A stretch of DNA of 64,000 bases from Semisulcospira habei (Eukaryota > Mollusca > Gastropoda > Semisulcospiridae). Numbering within the stretch: the first letter of the stretch is position 1; each line of letters starts with the position of its first letter. The notes beneath the pieces were generated by a model, which ran no database searches, was not told where the DNA came from, and saw only the letters and a program-made list of their open reading frames with translations. The stretch spans positions 217,317,357 to 217,381,356 of the forward strand of contig BTPG01000004.1 of the NCBI GenBank assembly GCA_036245525.1, given 5' to 3'. Of the stretch, positions 1 through 11,117 are shown piece by piece. A program made the position numbers and the translations under genes.

Positions 1-918
1 TTACACTTGTAACCAGGTAGAGAATCAGGCAAGAAATGAGGGAGGCAACAACGTCGAAGACAGGGGTCACTGTGACATGTCTATATTGAGGCGAAGAAAA
101 CTGAAGAAACTGAAGAAACAGCGCAGAGCTAACAGGGAGTCGACATTGTAGTTCTTCCTAGTTGTATCGTCGTAGCGGTGTGAGTGGTCTGTGGCAAAGT
201 AATGGCTGAGTGGTACTGACCGCATGCGCGCTACAGAAGGGGCTTTATATGCAGCAAGCGTGGGCCACACAGAAAGCATCACTTGTCCGTTTCCAGAAAT
301 AGGTGCTTTTGGAGCGAGAAAGCTGAAATTTGTGTTTGTTTGCACTAGGTTTTCTGATCATAGCTCCGATTCTACCAGACCTAGAAACTTGCGGTTTGTT
401 ACTAACGAAAAAAGCCGCGAATGTAGTTTCACTAGTATCAAACATCAACTCGATTAATAAAGGCTAGAAGTAATTATGAATTTTTAAATGACTTTTCTCC
501 ATGGACCTGGATTAAGCAAAAGGTGCAAAATCCCAAAATAATGTTTAACCCAAAATCGATCGGACTAGAAATAAATTGGAAAATGAAAGTGACTATCCTG
601 CTAAAATTGGAAAATGAAAGTGACTATCCTACTGAATCTTATGGATCTTGGTTTAAAACAATCGGTGCAGGCATTGAAGAGATATTTGACTTAGAATGCC
701 GAGCAACAAACAAAACCCAATGGAAGAGACAGAAAAAAATGACCACAGGCAAACAGAGTCCATACTGGGGGTTAAAACCGTCCATAATAATTCAGCTTGA
801 TATATATCTAAACATAAACAGTCCGTGTCCACAAGTCCATTTCACGATTAATCGGATTCCACCGTTCATAACTTAATTCTTGCTTCCACAGTCCATGATA
901 TGAAGATCAGGTCACTAA
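1..918. other. No recognisable gene
   Basis: I see no conserved domain, splice-supported exon or known repeat here. Short open frames exist on both strands (for example 224-457 plus and 523-876 plus) but they have no family features and overlap one another. A short direct repeat (GAAAATGAAAGTGACTATCC) occurs at about 580 and 611. The right edge abuts the 3' target duplication of the RTE-like LINE. Confidence 0.5.
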
Positions 919-960
919 CCAAACCATAATACTCTTGGCTTGACTTCGTGAACGAAGATT

Positions 961-1731
961 TTATAGAGGTTGCCCACGACGTCGGCAGGCCTCCTCGTGG
1001 CTGCGGAGGCCAATCCAGGACAGGCAGGTTCGACCGCAGTGGCTGCAGGGGAAGGTCTGTCCAGGGTTCTGAGGTGCGGCATCTCTGTTTTTTCTCCTGA
1101 GCCGCTTGTCCTTAAGGCTAGCTCTGCGAGAGTCCTCAAAGGAGACGGCTGCCTTGTAAATGGTGGAGTGCCAGGTGTCACGGTCCGCAGCAAGCGAAGA
1201 CCACTGGCGGTGGTCGATTTGGCAGGCACTAAGTGACTTCTTGAGACAGACTTTGTATCTCTTCTTTGGTGCCCCTCTGTCTCGGTGTCCAGTGGCAAGC
1301 TCGCCAAACAGGGTGATCTTGGGTAGGCGATGATCCACCATCCTGGAGACATGCCCCGCCCAGCGGAGCTGCGTCCGCAGCAGCAAAGCCTCGATGCTCA
1401 CAGTTTCTGCCTGTTCAAGGACCTCGACGTTGGTGATATAGTCACTCCAGTGAATGCCCAGGATGGTACGCAGGCAGCGCTGGTGGAAGCGTTCGAGAAG
1501 TCGTAGTTCGATGCGGTAGAGGGCCCAGGACTCGGAACCATACAGCAGGGTGGTGAGGACGACAGCTCTGTACACGCTGATCTTAGTGCCTGTTTTCAGC
1601 TGTTGATTGTGCCACACCCGCTTGAATAGTCGCCCGAAAGCGCTGTTCGCTTTTGCCAGCCTACTGTCAAGCTCCTTGTCCAGCTTGGAGTCCGATGTGA
1701 TGATGCAGCCAAGGTAAGTAAACTGGTGCAC
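961..1731 (-). pseudogene. LINE reverse transcriptase C-terminal part with zinc finger
   Basis: This is the downstream portion of the same LINE protein, 256 residues. It starts at the HQFTYLGCII segment that follows the palm in RTE-type enzymes. It contains the conserved LLYGSESWALY and RWAGHVSRM motifs and ends with a C-x2-C-x12-H-x4-C zinc finger (FPCSHCGRTC then H and C). It is open to a natural stop at 961, about 30 bp before the 3' end of the element. Confidence 0.8.
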
Positions 1732-1806
1732 TGACTTTAGTTCAGACTCGCCGATGGTGATGTGGGGAGGGCGATGCTCTACTGTTGGTGCTGGCTGATG
1801 AAGGAC

Positions 1807-3072
1807 CTATGTCTTTTTCAGACTGACCTCGAGTCCAAAGAGCTGGGCAGCGTCTGCGAAGCAGGACGTGATGCGCTGCAGGGCTCTCTCTGTGTGTGCA
1901 ACGAGGGCAGCGTCATCAGCAAAAAGCAGCTCACGAATCAGTTGGTCTAGGGTTTTCGTGTGGGCCTGCAGTCGGCTGAGGTTGAACAGGCTGCCATCGA
2001 GACGATACCTGATGTACACTGCATCGTCATCGTTGAGGTCCACTGTGGCCTGCTTCAACATCATGCTAAAAAAGATGGTGAAGAGGGTCGGTGCCAGCAC
2101 GCAGCCCTGCTTTACACCGTTGAGAATAGGGAATGGTTCTGAGAGGTCATTGTTGAGTCTGACCTGGCCTTGCTGGTCCTCGTGTAGCTGGACGATCATG
2201 CTAAGGAACTTTGGGGGACAGCCAAGTCGCTCCAAGATCTGCCACATGCCTTGCCTGCTCACAGTGTCGAACGCTTTTGTTAGGTCAACAAACGTTATGT
2301 ACAGCCCTTTGTTCTGCTCGCGGCACTTCTCCTGAAGCTGTCTCAGCACAAAGACTATGTCGGTGGTGCTCCTGTTTTCTCTGAAGCCACATTGGCCCTC
2401 TGGGAGGTGGTCTTTAGCGATGTCAGGTACCAGCCGATTCAGGAGCAGCCTTGCAAGAATTTTCCCGGCAATGGACAGCAGGGTAATTCCACGATAGTTG
2501 GAGCAGTCAGACTTCTCGCCTTTGTTCTTGTACAGGGTGATGACGACTGCATCACGGAGATCCTTTGGTAGTGTTCCTTCCTCCCCGCAGCATAGAAAGA
2601 GGTCGTGGAGCTTGTTGTGCAGTGCTGGGCCTCCATGTTTCCAGATCTCTGGCGGTATTCCATCAATGTCTGCTGCTTTGCCACTCTTGAGCTGGTGGAC
2701 GGCTGTGAGAGTCTCTTCAGCGGTGGGCGGTTCGTCCAATTCAACCTTTACTGGGAGGTGTGGGATTTGGAGGTTGACTGCTTCTTGAACAGTGCGCTCT
2801 GCGCTGAAGAGGCTCTGAAAGTGCTCCGACCAGCGGTTCAAGATGGAGGTATTATCTGTGAGCAATGCCTGTCCATTAGCGCTTCGCAGGGGACTCTGTA
2901 CCAGGTGCCTGGGGCCATACACTGCTTTCAATGCTTCGTAGAAGCCCCTGTAGTCAACGTTGTCAGCGCAGAGCTGGGTCCTCTGTGCGAGTCTGGTCCA
3001 GCACTCGTTCTGGAGGTCTCTGAGCTTGCGCTGGAGACTGCTGCAGACGAGGCGGAAGGCAGACTTCTTCAC
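1807..3072 (-). pseudogene. LINE reverse transcriptase core, fragment
   Basis: This 421-residue frame carries the reverse transcriptase palm of the RTE-like LINE. Motifs in order are the NYRGITLLSIAGK entry motif, FVDLTKAFDTV (motif A aspartate), GVKQGCVLAPTLF (motif B) and LLFADDAALVAH with the catalytic ADD (motif C). It stops at SLKKT. The reading continues in a different frame at 1731, so a frameshift separates the palm from the thumb and C-terminus. A plus-strand copy of the same segment without this break is at 6550-7659. Confidence 0.85.
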
Positions 3073-3318
3073 AGGGCAGGAAGGCTGGGCTAGGTGGGCC
3101 TGATGGGTGGCTCTTTTTTTTTTTTGCTAGGAGTTCCTGGATCTCTACATCATTTTCGTCAAACCAGTCTTTGTTCCTCTTTCTAGCGAAACCCAAGACT
3201 TCTGCAGAGGATTTTGCAATAGCAGTTTTCAGTTGTTCCCAGAGTGTTTCAGGGGAGGAGTCTGCTGGGTCCACTATGTCTTTGAGCCTGCGCTGTAAAT
3301 CTGTCTGAAAGGCAGCTT

Positions 3319-4170
3319 TCAGATCGTCACGCTGAAGGCTGGCAACATCAAGCTTTTTCTTGGGGGGCCCCCATTTCTTGAGTTTTGGCTTGAAGTGGAG
3401 CCTGAGTTTGCAGCGGACAAGGCGGTGGTCATCACTCTGGTGAGGAGGACGTCGCTGCAGTCCCTCTGACGCACTAGGACATAGTCAATAAGGTGCCAGT
3501 GTTTGGAGCGAGGATGCATCCAGGTGGTCTTTCGACTGTCCTTCTGCTGAAAAGTAGTGTTGGTGATGACCAGTTGCTGCTCTGCGCAGAACTCCAACAG
3601 TAGGCGGCCATTGTCATTGCAGTTCCCGACGCCATGCTTGCCGAGGACTCCTTTCCATGCTTCAGAGTCCTGGCCCACTCTGGCGTTGAAGTCGCCAAGG
3701 ATGATGACTTTGTCGTCTGCAGGGGTGCTCTGTCGGAGGCTGTGCAGGTCAGTGTAGAACTTGTCCTTTTCTGCAGGCTCTGCCAGGAGGGTTGGGGAGT
3801 ACACACTGAGAAGGGTGACGTGTTGCTGGTGTCTCAGTGGGAGGCGCATAGACATGATGCGGTCTGAGTGACCCGTTGGTAGGTTTTCCAGCTTAGTCGC
3901 AATGGAGGTCTTGACCATGAAACCCACGCCTGAGAGCCGTCTTTCTGTTGCAGGCCTGCCTGACCAGTAGAGGGTGTAGCCAGCGCCAAGTTCTTGGAGG
4001 CTGCCTTCGTCCGGAAGGCGTACTACACTGAGCGCGGCGATGTCGATGTTTAACCTCCGCAATTCATGGGCAATGAGGGCGGAGCGACGTTCAGGGCGTC
4101 CGCTGTCTGCTGTGTCAAGCATGGTTCGGATGTTCCAGCATGCTACGTTGAGTCCGGTTGTGGTCGTCAT
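3319..4170 (-). pseudogene. LINE endonuclease domain (EEP type), broken downstream
   Basis: This 283-residue open frame is the N-terminal apurinic-type endonuclease of the LINE polyprotein, which nicks target DNA for reverse transcription. Visible hallmarks are the opening NVACWNIRTM, the central GDFNARVG (catalytic aspartate and asparagine) and the KHWHLIDYV segment near the end. After about residue 250 the frame goes wrong and ends in unrelated residues. The continuation lies in another frame at 2963-3274, so a small indel has broken it. Confidence 0.8.
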
Positions 4171-5132
4171 GAGAGTGGATCCGTTATTCTTTCTTGTTTT
4201 CTGACCGCAGGAGAAGATGCCCGTTGACCGCGGCTAGCCAACTGGGGTTGTGAGGGGACGAGCTTTGGTTAGGCCACCTTTTCTAGGCCCCTCTCCATGT
4301 GGAGCAAGCAGTGCTGTCCCTAGAAAAGGCTGCTTGGTCGTTCAGGGTGTGCCGAGTGACGTTGTCATCCCCTGGTCAACATCAGGCGACCAATATCCTG
4401 AACCGCCTGCATGCAGGTTTGAGACTGCGGCTTCCAGTGACATCTTTCACCTGCCGTTTCGCCCCTCGCTACAGGACTTGGAATGGTCGGTGTCATGGTC
4501 CGTGGACGTTTCCTAAAGCCTGCGCGGTGGAGCTTTTTGGTGGAGTGCAGTGTGGGCAGTACTGGCCCCACCCTTTAAACCCTTGGTTCGTCTGCCATGG
4601 CCTAGCACGCTGGGACGATGGCATCGAGGTCCTCGGGTTGTAGGTTTTATATCAGACTGTCCTTGTCCTAGTCTCAGACTCAAAAACCTTCCCTGGAGAC
4701 ACGGGGGCTTTGATTTCAGGGTTTTCCTCCCTTAGCCTTTCCGCAGCCAAGCGGCCAGGCCTGCAAGGCAGCAGGACACTGATTAATTTTTGAGGTTCTC
4801 TCCTCTAGATCCGCCGTGTTTAGACTGGGGGCTCGTGCTGCCCAGTTTTTGGGGTCACCTCGGAGAGGATGTGGTCAGAGACCACGCACGGGCGGTCTTG
4901 GGATAGAGGGATGCTATGCTAGCCCGGAGGGATTACACACGAGGGTGCCTCGCGAAGGCCAAGAGGCCCTAGACTAGGGTGGTCCCGGGGAAGGTGCTGT
5001 AAGAGTTCCCCACTACCCGCACCACCAACGCAACTCGTCCCCTGGGGCCCCCACCATTTGAGTCAGGCAGAGACCCCTTGACCCCAAACCATAATACACT
5101 CTTGAGCTAAATATCAACCTCTAACCTTCTCT

Positions 5133-5181
5133 CACGTCCTGAGAAGGCCTTGTTGCTGTCGGGACGTTAAGCAATGTACAA
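5133..5181 (+). repeat. 49-bp severely 5'-truncated SINE copy
   Basis: Only the last 49 bp of the window's common SINE family are present here, ending in the usual GACGTTAAGCAATGTACAA. It is framed by the direct repeat TCTAACCTTCTCT at 5120-5132 and 5182-5194. The 13-bp target duplication shows that this scrap is a real retrotransposition event and not a decayed longer copy. Confidence 0.8.
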
Positions 5182-5194
5182 TCTAACCTTCTCT

Positions 5195-5422
5195 ACTATC
5201 TACTATAATGCACTACACAAATGACCAATGGCAACTGTACTACGTACACTACATAGCATGTAGAGTCCTAGGTAGTCAAGATGCTTTAATGAAAATTTCG
5301 GCACAAATTGGAAATCTGGGAGTGGCAGTTGCACACTCACTTTTCATTGATATAAAAAAAAGAACGCCGAATCAGGGCACCCTAACTTGTTTTGGGCAAC
5401 CATTCCCCAGTGCGATTTGTAC
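5195..5422. other. No recognisable gene
   Basis: AT-rich sequence lies between the SINE scrap and the end of the Ty3/Gypsy frame. It might include the 3' untranslated region or an LTR of the minus-strand Gypsy element. I could not define an LTR because no matching partner lies on the other side. Confidence 0.4.
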
Positions 5423-5935
5423 CTAGGAATGGTGGCCAAAAGCAGGTTTCCGTGTGCTAGCAGACCTGGCTCTAATCCGAGTTGAACGCCTGAGAGGTGC
5501 ACTTGGATGCACAACACGTGCTGGGTGAGCTGTCACTTGATCCTCCAAGGTAGGAGAAGGTTTTGCAGCTTCAATGGGTGGTACCTCAGGTTGCAAGGGA
5601 ACTGGAGGGGCCACGGGTCTGGGGGTCAGGACGTTAGGCCCAGGAGGAGGGGTAAGGAGGCCTAGTGGCACATACGCCAGGAGTAAATCAAAATCACCAG
5701 GCTCTGTTTCTTGTGCTGAAGGGGTCGATGGTTTCTCCTCCATGTCCTGCAGGAAACTGCTTGAGGCTGGCAGGTGGTTGGTGTGGTGGACCACTTTCTC
5801 TGGTCCCCCTGATCGCGGCATCACACCATAGACTGGGCTGTCTGCATATGGTCGTCTTGTGACAATGTACAGTTCAGGTAGCCACAAGTCTTGAAACTTG
5901 TTGCGGCCAAGGACTCGGTTCCTAAGGTAGACCAA
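5423..5935 (-). pseudogene. Gypsy integrase C-terminal segment
   Basis: This is a 170-residue frame. It begins with VYLRNRVLGRNKFQDLW, the small beta-barrel-like GPY-type region that follows the integrase core in Ty3/Gypsy elements. A proline-rich, low-complexity tail ends in a basic RRSTRIRARS stretch. It is separated from the catalytic core by at least one frameshift. Confidence 0.7.
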
Positions 5936-6025
5936 GTCCCCAATGTTTAGAGCATGGTCACAGGCACCTTTGTTGTTTCTGCTTGCTCTCTCCGCAGCTG
6001 CTCATTGCAACTGTTCATAAGCCTG

Positions 6026-6485
6026 TTAATGGGCCTGATGTAGACGGTGCTCATGTTGTTTAACCCAATCTGCTGGTCCAACGGCTTTCATTGTCGGTCT
6101 CCCGAGAAGGTCGTCTATTGGCAACCTGGGTTCTTGCCCAAACAGCAGGCAGTAGGGGCTAAACCCAGTCGATGCATGCGGCGTTGTGTTGTACGCTTGT
6201 ATAAGTTCTGGCAGATGAGTTGGCCATCGGCTCTTCCTTTCCTGTGACAGAGACGTAAGGAGCCCAAAAAAAGGTATGGTTGAATCGCTCACACTGGCCA
6301 TTCCCTTGGGGGTGGTATGCAGTGGTGTGTGACTTCCTGATGTTGTAGCACCAACACAGCTCGGCGATGAGTTGCGACTCAAAGTTGTGACCCTGGTCAC
6401 TGTGAATCCGCTCCGGGACTCCGAAACACTGGAACCACTGCTCCACCAGAATCTTGGCGGCTGTTGACGCTTCTTGATTCCGAGT
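6026..6485 (-). pseudogene. Gypsy integrase catalytic core, frameshifted
   Basis: The core of the retroviral-type integrase joins element ends to target DNA. The second catalytic aspartate lies in HSDQGHNFES and the glutamate in NGQCERFNHT, about 35 residues later, in the frame that closes at 6159. At an A/T run near 6262-6280 the frame changes. The rest of the core (LIQAYNTTPHASTGFSPY and LLFGQEPRLP) continues in the frame that closes at 6026. Confidence 0.8.
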
Positions 6486-6549
6486 GGGAAAGGCTTGTGC
6501 GAACTTTGTGAACATATCCGTGAGCACCAAAACACTCTCTTGACCAACT

Positions 6550-7694
6550 TTAGCATGATGTTGAAGCAGGCCACAGTAGACCTCGACGATGACGATGCAG
6601 TGTACATCAGGTATCGTCTCGATGGCAGCCTGTTCAACCTCAGACGACTGCAGGCCCACACGAAAACCCTAGACCAACTGATTCGTGAGCTGCTCTTTGC
6701 TGATGACGCTGCCCTTGTTGCACACACAGAGAGAGCCTTGCAGCGCATCACATCCTGCTTTGCAGATGCTGCCCAGCTCTTTGGACTCGAGGTCAGTCTG
6801 AAAAAGACAGAGGTACTACATCAGCCGGCACCCAAGGTAGAGCATCGCCCTCCCCACATCACCATCGGCGAGTCTGAACTGAAGTCAGTACACCAGTTTA
6901 CCTACCTTGGCTGCATCATCACGTCAGATGCCAAGCTGGACAAGGAGCTTGACAGCAGGCTGGCAAAAGCGAACAGCGCTTTTGGGCGACTTTTCAAGCG
7001 GGTGTGGCACAATCAACAGCTGAAAACGGGCACCAAGATCAGTGTGTACAGAGCTGTCGTCCTCACCACCCTGCTGTACGGTTCCGAGTCCTGGGCCCTC
7101 TACCGCAACCAACTACGACTCCTCGAACGCTTTCACCAGCGCTGCCTGCGTACCATTCTGGGCATTCACTGGAGTGACCATGTCACCAACGTCGAGGTCC
7201 TTGAACAGGCAGAAACTATGAGCATCGAGGCTTTGTTGCTGCGGACACAGCTTCGCTGGGCGGGGCACGTCTCCAGGATGGAGGATCATCGCCTACCCAA
7301 GATCACTCTGTTCGGCGAGCTTGCTACTGGACACCGTGACAGAGGGGCACCAAAGAAGAGATACAAAGACGGTCTCAAGAAGTCACTTAGTGCTTGCCAA
7401 ATCGACCACCGCCAGTGGTCTTCGCTTGCTGCGGACCGTGACACCTGGCGCTCCACCATCTACAAGGCAGCCGTCTCCTTTGAGGACTCTCGCAGAGCTA
7501 ACCTTAAGGACAAACGGCTCAGGAGAAAAAACCGAGTTGCCGTAACTCAGAACCCTGACCAGACCTTCCCCTGCAGCCACTGCGGTCGAACCTGCCTGTC
7601 CCGGATTGGCCTCCGCAGCCACGAAAATGCCTGCAGACGACGTGGGCAAGCCCTATAGAATCTTCGTTCGCGAAGTCAAGCCAAGAGAGAGAGA
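6550..7694 (+). mobile_element. RTE-like LINE copy 2, 5'-truncated, with a 64-bp target duplication
   Basis: This plus-strand insertion of 1,145 bp is very similar to positions 933-2085 on the minus strand. It splits the Gypsy integrase. The 64 bp at 6486-6549 recur exactly at 7695-7758, which is an unusually long target-site duplication. It ends with the same hairpin-like 3' terminus plus a short GA run. Its reading frame is open to the natural stop at 7659 and contains LLFADDAALV, LLYGSESWALY, RWAGHVSRM and the terminal C-x2-C-x12-H-x4-C finger. It lacks the endonuclease and most of the palm. Confidence 0.9.
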
Positions 7695-7758
7695 GGGAAA
7701 GGCTTGTGCGAACTTTGTGAACATATCCGTGAGCACCAAAACACTCTCTTGACCAACT

Positions 7759-8278
7759 CGAATTTGGTAAAGTCAATGGCAAGTACTTCAAGTGGGCGAC
7801 TGGCAAGAAGGTGTCCAGATGGAAGCTTCAGATGTTGCCGACGTCCCATGGTGCAATGTTCACACGACTTGATGTAGTCCTCGACGTCTCGGTACATACC
7901 CGGCCAGTATATCCGAGCTCGCAGCAAGTCCATGGTGGGTTCAAAACCTTGGTGACCCATGTTGTCGTGAAGACTTTTGATGACTGTGGGGCGAAGAATG
8001 CTGGGTAGGACAAGCTGTAAAGGGTTGTTGGGTTCTGACACCTTGCGGTACAGCACATTATCTTGCACAGTGAGCTTTGGATGCTGTTTCAGAAGAGTAC
8101 GCAGCGACGGATCGTTACTTGGAGGCAGTCTTCTAGGCATAGCTATGAGTACTGGTCTGATGTCTTTGTCCTGCTGTTGGAGTTCATGCAGCTTCTCCAG
8201 GGTGTAGCGAGGGAAGATCTCACTACCAGAGGCTGACGTCAAGAGTTCATTGGTAGGCTTGATTGGTGGATGTACCAA
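7759..8278 (-). pseudogene. Gypsy integrase N-terminal zinc-binding domain and start of core
   Basis: The minus-strand frame from 8278 shows the HHCC zinc-binding motif of Ty3/Gypsy integrases (HDNMGHQG, then C-x2-C in KSCEHCTMG). It is followed by the first catalytic aspartate in VLAIDFTKFE. The frame then runs into the inserted RTE copy, where the host integrase is interrupted. Confidence 0.85.
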
Positions 8279-8734
8279 TAGGGTGGTTCCACACCGAGGC
8301 GGTCGCAGGCAGTCAGTTGTGGGATGGAGGTGTCACAGGCATCCCTGACCTCAGGTGGAACAGGGGTAGTAACTGGTTCTCGCAAGTCCGTTTCTCAGGG
8401 TTCCTGACCCAGTGGCATTCTTGAAAGTGGATCTGCTCGGTTAGTCTTCCCAGGTCTGTAGAGTACCTCAAAGTATGACTTGTACAATGGCTGTACAACT
8501 TAAGCGCGCAGTCGAAAACTGCGCTTTCTCTGTTTCTCTGTTGTAGGTAGTTAGTGGCTGCGCGCACTCGGAGCATGGAATTGGGGTCACTGCGGGTCTG
8601 ACACTTAGGATCCGACAGCCTCTGCATCCGGAATAGCCGAGCCAGACCTGAGAGCTCCACGAAAACGCTAAAGAAGAAACCGGGCCCATGTGCACACACA
8701 CACACACACATGCGCGCGCGCGCAAAACACACTC
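8279..8734. other. No clear gene
   Basis: A minus-strand open frame covers 8313-8732 but has no domain and ends in a CA/CG microsatellite. It may be degraded Gypsy sequence upstream of the integrase. A (CA)n then (CG)n microsatellite lies at about 8692-8723. Confidence 0.4.
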
Positions 8735-8890
8735 ACAATATAGGAACAAGCAAGCAAACGATCTTGGGCGAGTTGACTCTTATCTTGGGCGACTTGACCC
8801 TTTACTTTGGCGACCCTATCTTGGGCGACTTAACCGCTTAGTTTGGACGAGTCGACGAGATGAGACATGCGCGAGATGGCATATGGGCGA
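8735..8890 (+). repeat. TTGGGCGA-rich block, start of the THAP duplication (copy 1)
   Basis: Short imperfect repeats of TTGGGCGA(C/G)TTGAC occur several times between about 8763 and 8890. The same block recurs at 56615-56770 upstream of the second THAP gene, beginning with the identical GAACAAGCAAGCAAACGATC. It marks the upstream part of a duplicated segment. It could be promoter sequence, but this is not shown. Confidence 0.6.
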
Positions 8891-9236
8891 GATGACCGGC
8901 ATAGCTTATTTACCTTAATTTGTTGACAATGTGCTGAAAACTATATTGTATCCGCGTAGGAGATGCAGGGATTTGTTGCACATGTGTAACATCAGTGATT
9001 TTCAATGAGATTTTTGGCGAAATATCGGCAGTGAGACGGAGGTTCAGAAGAGGAATTGTGTCATCGCCCCTATGATCAAAGCAACCGAGCAAGCAGACGT
9101 ATGCGGACCATGAGTGGCGATTCCATCCTCGCAGCCAGTGCGGCGTCGCAAGCTCAGCGGTCGCCATCTTGTGAATGCCGGCGCCAGCGTTTCTGGCACT
9201 AGCAGCAGAGACAGTTCATGTTTGCATTCACACACA

Positions 9237-10421
9237 ATGACGGGATGCGCAGCATTCAACTGCAACAAGCGCGATATTCGCGAAAATCGGGAAAAAGGCA
9301 TGACTTTCCACAGGTGAGTGGGTTGGGTTTTTTGGGTTTTTTTTTCTTTTTTTAAAAAAGATCTGTCTGCATATGTTTTTAAGCGCTTAAATCAGTGCCA
9401 GTCTGAATTGTTTACAAAACGTAGTATCACGTTTGTTTTAATTTTTGTATGCAGAAAAGTTACATTTTATCATACATTATGCATAGGTAATAGACAAGAT
9501 CAGTGTACCTTTACCCCATAGACTCACAGTATTGTTGAATTCTTCTCCAGGTTTCCATTCAGCAATCCAGAGCTGCTTAAGAAATGGGTTGTCAATATGA
9601 AACGTGTTGAATCATCTGGCAAACTTTGGATGCCAACCAAGTATATGAAGCTATGTTCTGCTCATTTTACTCCAGACTGTTTTGACCGAACTGGTCAAAC
9701 AGCTAGACTGAGACCCAATGTCGTACCAACGATCTTCAAGTTTACAAAACATCTGAAGCAGGTACTGACTCTCTGTTTCTCTCTTCTGTGTGTGTGTTTC
9801 ATTTATTTGTCATGTTGCCATTCTAGTGTTATATTCTAAATGTCATTAAGAATAGACGTAGAAAGCGGCTATTGTCTCTATAAGTTTATTCTTAAAAAAT
9901 AAAGTTCAGTTCAGCTTTCTGTCTCCGTCTCTCTATCGTGTGTTTGTGCAGAAATGCATGTCGATAATTTATTACTTCATGTTTATTTAAAGGTTTCGCT
10001 TTACTTACTACTGTCTTGTTCTTCTTCTTCTTGTTTAGATCGTGACGCCAAAGACAGCAACAACAGCCAAAAAAACGAATGATCCGCATGATCTTGACCA
10101 GCCATCTGCATCAGCTTCCACTTCTGCCTCTTCGTGTGAATGTACGATCTGCAGAGAGCACAACTATGCCATCCACCACTCCCCCAGAAAATTGAAGAAA
10201 ATGTTGGCCGACAGCCAAGAAAGAGTAAACAAAGTGCAAAAGAAGCTAAAATCAGAAAAAGAGAAAAAACGACCCCTCAGACGAAAAGTAAGTGAACTGT
10301 CTTTTGTTGTTGAATCTCTAAAAGAAAAAGGCGTGATTTTCGACAATTGTGGTGAAGTTCTTGAAAACACCTTCAGCATATATGTATACTCTCTATGCTG
10401 AGAACGCACGGGCGCACTACG
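9237..10421 (+). CDS. THAP-domain gene, copy 1 (three exons, damaged third exon)
   Basis: Exons are 9237-9313, 9551-9761 and 10039-10421, with GTGAGT and GTACTG donors and pyrimidine-rich AG acceptors. Exons 1 and 2 total 288 nt and give an uninterrupted THAP zinc finger: C-x4-C in GCAAFNCNK, KGMTFHR, a conserved W (KKWV) and the distal LCSAHF pair. THAP domains bind DNA and derive from P-element-type transposases. Exon 3 encodes a Ser/Thr-rich linker, an HSPRKLKK segment and a basic coiled coil. In this copy exon 3 hits TGA at 10399, before the conserved donor at 10421, and is out of frame relative to copy 2 (57172-63297). It may therefore be a 216-residue truncated protein or a pseudogene. 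Downstream exons were not found. Confidence 0.8.
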
Positions 10422-10571
10422 GTGAGTTTGGGGCGAGCTCATCACACCATTACTCACCTTGAAATTGTGTCTTTTAATTTTAACATACCAGTGATGAAAC
10501 ATTGCATGTGTTTTGATGAACGGATATTTTTACTTTCGAGTCCCTAGCTATCATTTTTCTTTTTTTTTTCA

Positions 10572-10627
10572 TTAACCCAATATACCCCCGGGACCCTGCA
10601 GCAGGGTTGATCATGATTATTCAAGGG
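10572..10627. repeat. Left part of a TTAA-flanked palindromic MITE split by the Polinton
   Basis: The sequence starts with TTAACCCAATATACCCC and runs through GTTGATCATGATTATTCAAGGG. The matching right part lies at 27635-27800 and ends in GGGTTAA. Together they have the layout of the complete palindromic MITEs at 42779-42969 and 46292-46497, so the Polinton landed inside one such element. Confidence 0.8.
10622..10627. repeat. Polinton target-site duplication, left
   Basis: The 6-bp sequence CAAGGG directly precedes the left terminal repeat and recurs directly after the right terminal repeat (27635-27640). Six base pairs is the characteristic duplication of Polinton/Maverick integrases. Confidence 0.93.
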
Positions 10628-10862
10628 AGAGATAGATAAGTAGACAGGTGATGGACACCCCTCCCCCAATCAATAGATTTATTCTAATTAGCACGGTATT
10701 CAGACAAACCCACTCGACCAATTACCACCAATACCTTTATTACCTAGCCATTTTAGTTCCACTCCAGAAATCATTCAAGCTACGTTTTTTGATCAGCTAC
10801 CAACCTGCGATTATTAAGCCAGATCCCCCACCTAACCTAAATTATTAATGCTGTCATTGACT
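10628..10862 (+). repeat. Left terminal inverted repeat of the Polinton
   Basis: This 235-bp sequence equals the reverse complement of 27400-27634 except for one C/T difference near 10808. It contains a chance open frame of about 66 residues that appears in both repeats and is not a gene. Such repeats are the integrase and protein-priming ends of Polintons. Confidence 0.95.
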
Positions 10863-11117
10863 ACTATCAGCCGTTTTCGGGAAATGACTACTTGCGCCAT
10901 TGTGGGAATTCCCGTTAGGCATAATTTCCACATCACCCACCCAAAAGTAAGTGACGTCAATGTTGCCAATAACAATGCCACGTGTCAACTCATGACCCTA
11001 GTCTCGTGATCAAGTATTGCGTCGTTGAGACGTTCGTAGGGCGTGAAGACGAACATTCTCGATCTTTCCATTACTTTGTGTTGGAGTGCGGTTGTGTTCT
11101 CAGAGTAGCAGCATTTT
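10863..11117. other. Insert between two copies of the TIR tail
   Basis: About 255 bp of sequence has no counterpart at the right end. It separates the true TIR tail (about 10790-10862) from a second, diverged TIR-tail copy at 11118-11190. I recognise no gene in it. Confidence 0.5.

Larger units (their letters stand above)
933..5083 (-). mobile_element. RTE-like non-LTR retrotransposon, copy 1, near full length
   Basis: A minus-strand LINE of about 4.15 kb is bounded by the direct repeat CCAAACCATAATAC at 919-932 and 5084-5097, a 14-bp target-site duplication expected from target-primed reverse transcription. From its 5' end it holds about 900 bp of untranslated sequence (5083-4171), an endonuclease domain, a reverse transcriptase and a C-terminal zinc-finger segment. 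The 3' end is a short hairpin-like sequence around TTCGTGAACGAAGA instead of a long poly-A. Frame breaks near 3.3-3.4 kb, at the T run near 3.12 kb and at about 1.8 kb mean this copy cannot encode an intact protein. The clade (RTE) is assigned from the endonuclease and C-terminal style, not from a tree. Confidence 0.85.
5423..8278 (-). mobile_element. Ty3/Gypsy retrotransposon remnant (integrase region) split by an RTE insertion
   Basis: Minus-strand fragments form one integrase read from 8278 down to 5423. They are an N-terminal zinc-binding domain (7759-8278), a catalytic core (6159-6549) and a C-terminal segment (6026-6270 in another frame, then 5423-5935). The RTE copy at 6550-7694 interrupts the core. 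No protease, reverse transcriptase or paired LTR was identified, so this is a partial and inactive copy. More of the polyprotein may lie just above 8278 but is not recognisable. Confidence 0.8.

Noticed and set aside
8313..8732. 139-residue minus-strand ORF near the CA/CG microsatellite
   Set aside because: Its N-terminus is translated microsatellite and it has no conserved domain. It may be Gypsy debris.
10648..10848. 66-residue open frame present in both Polinton terminal repeats (also 27414-27614 minus)
   Set aside because: It is a by-product of the inverted repeat. It has no domain, and its duplication follows from TIR identity.
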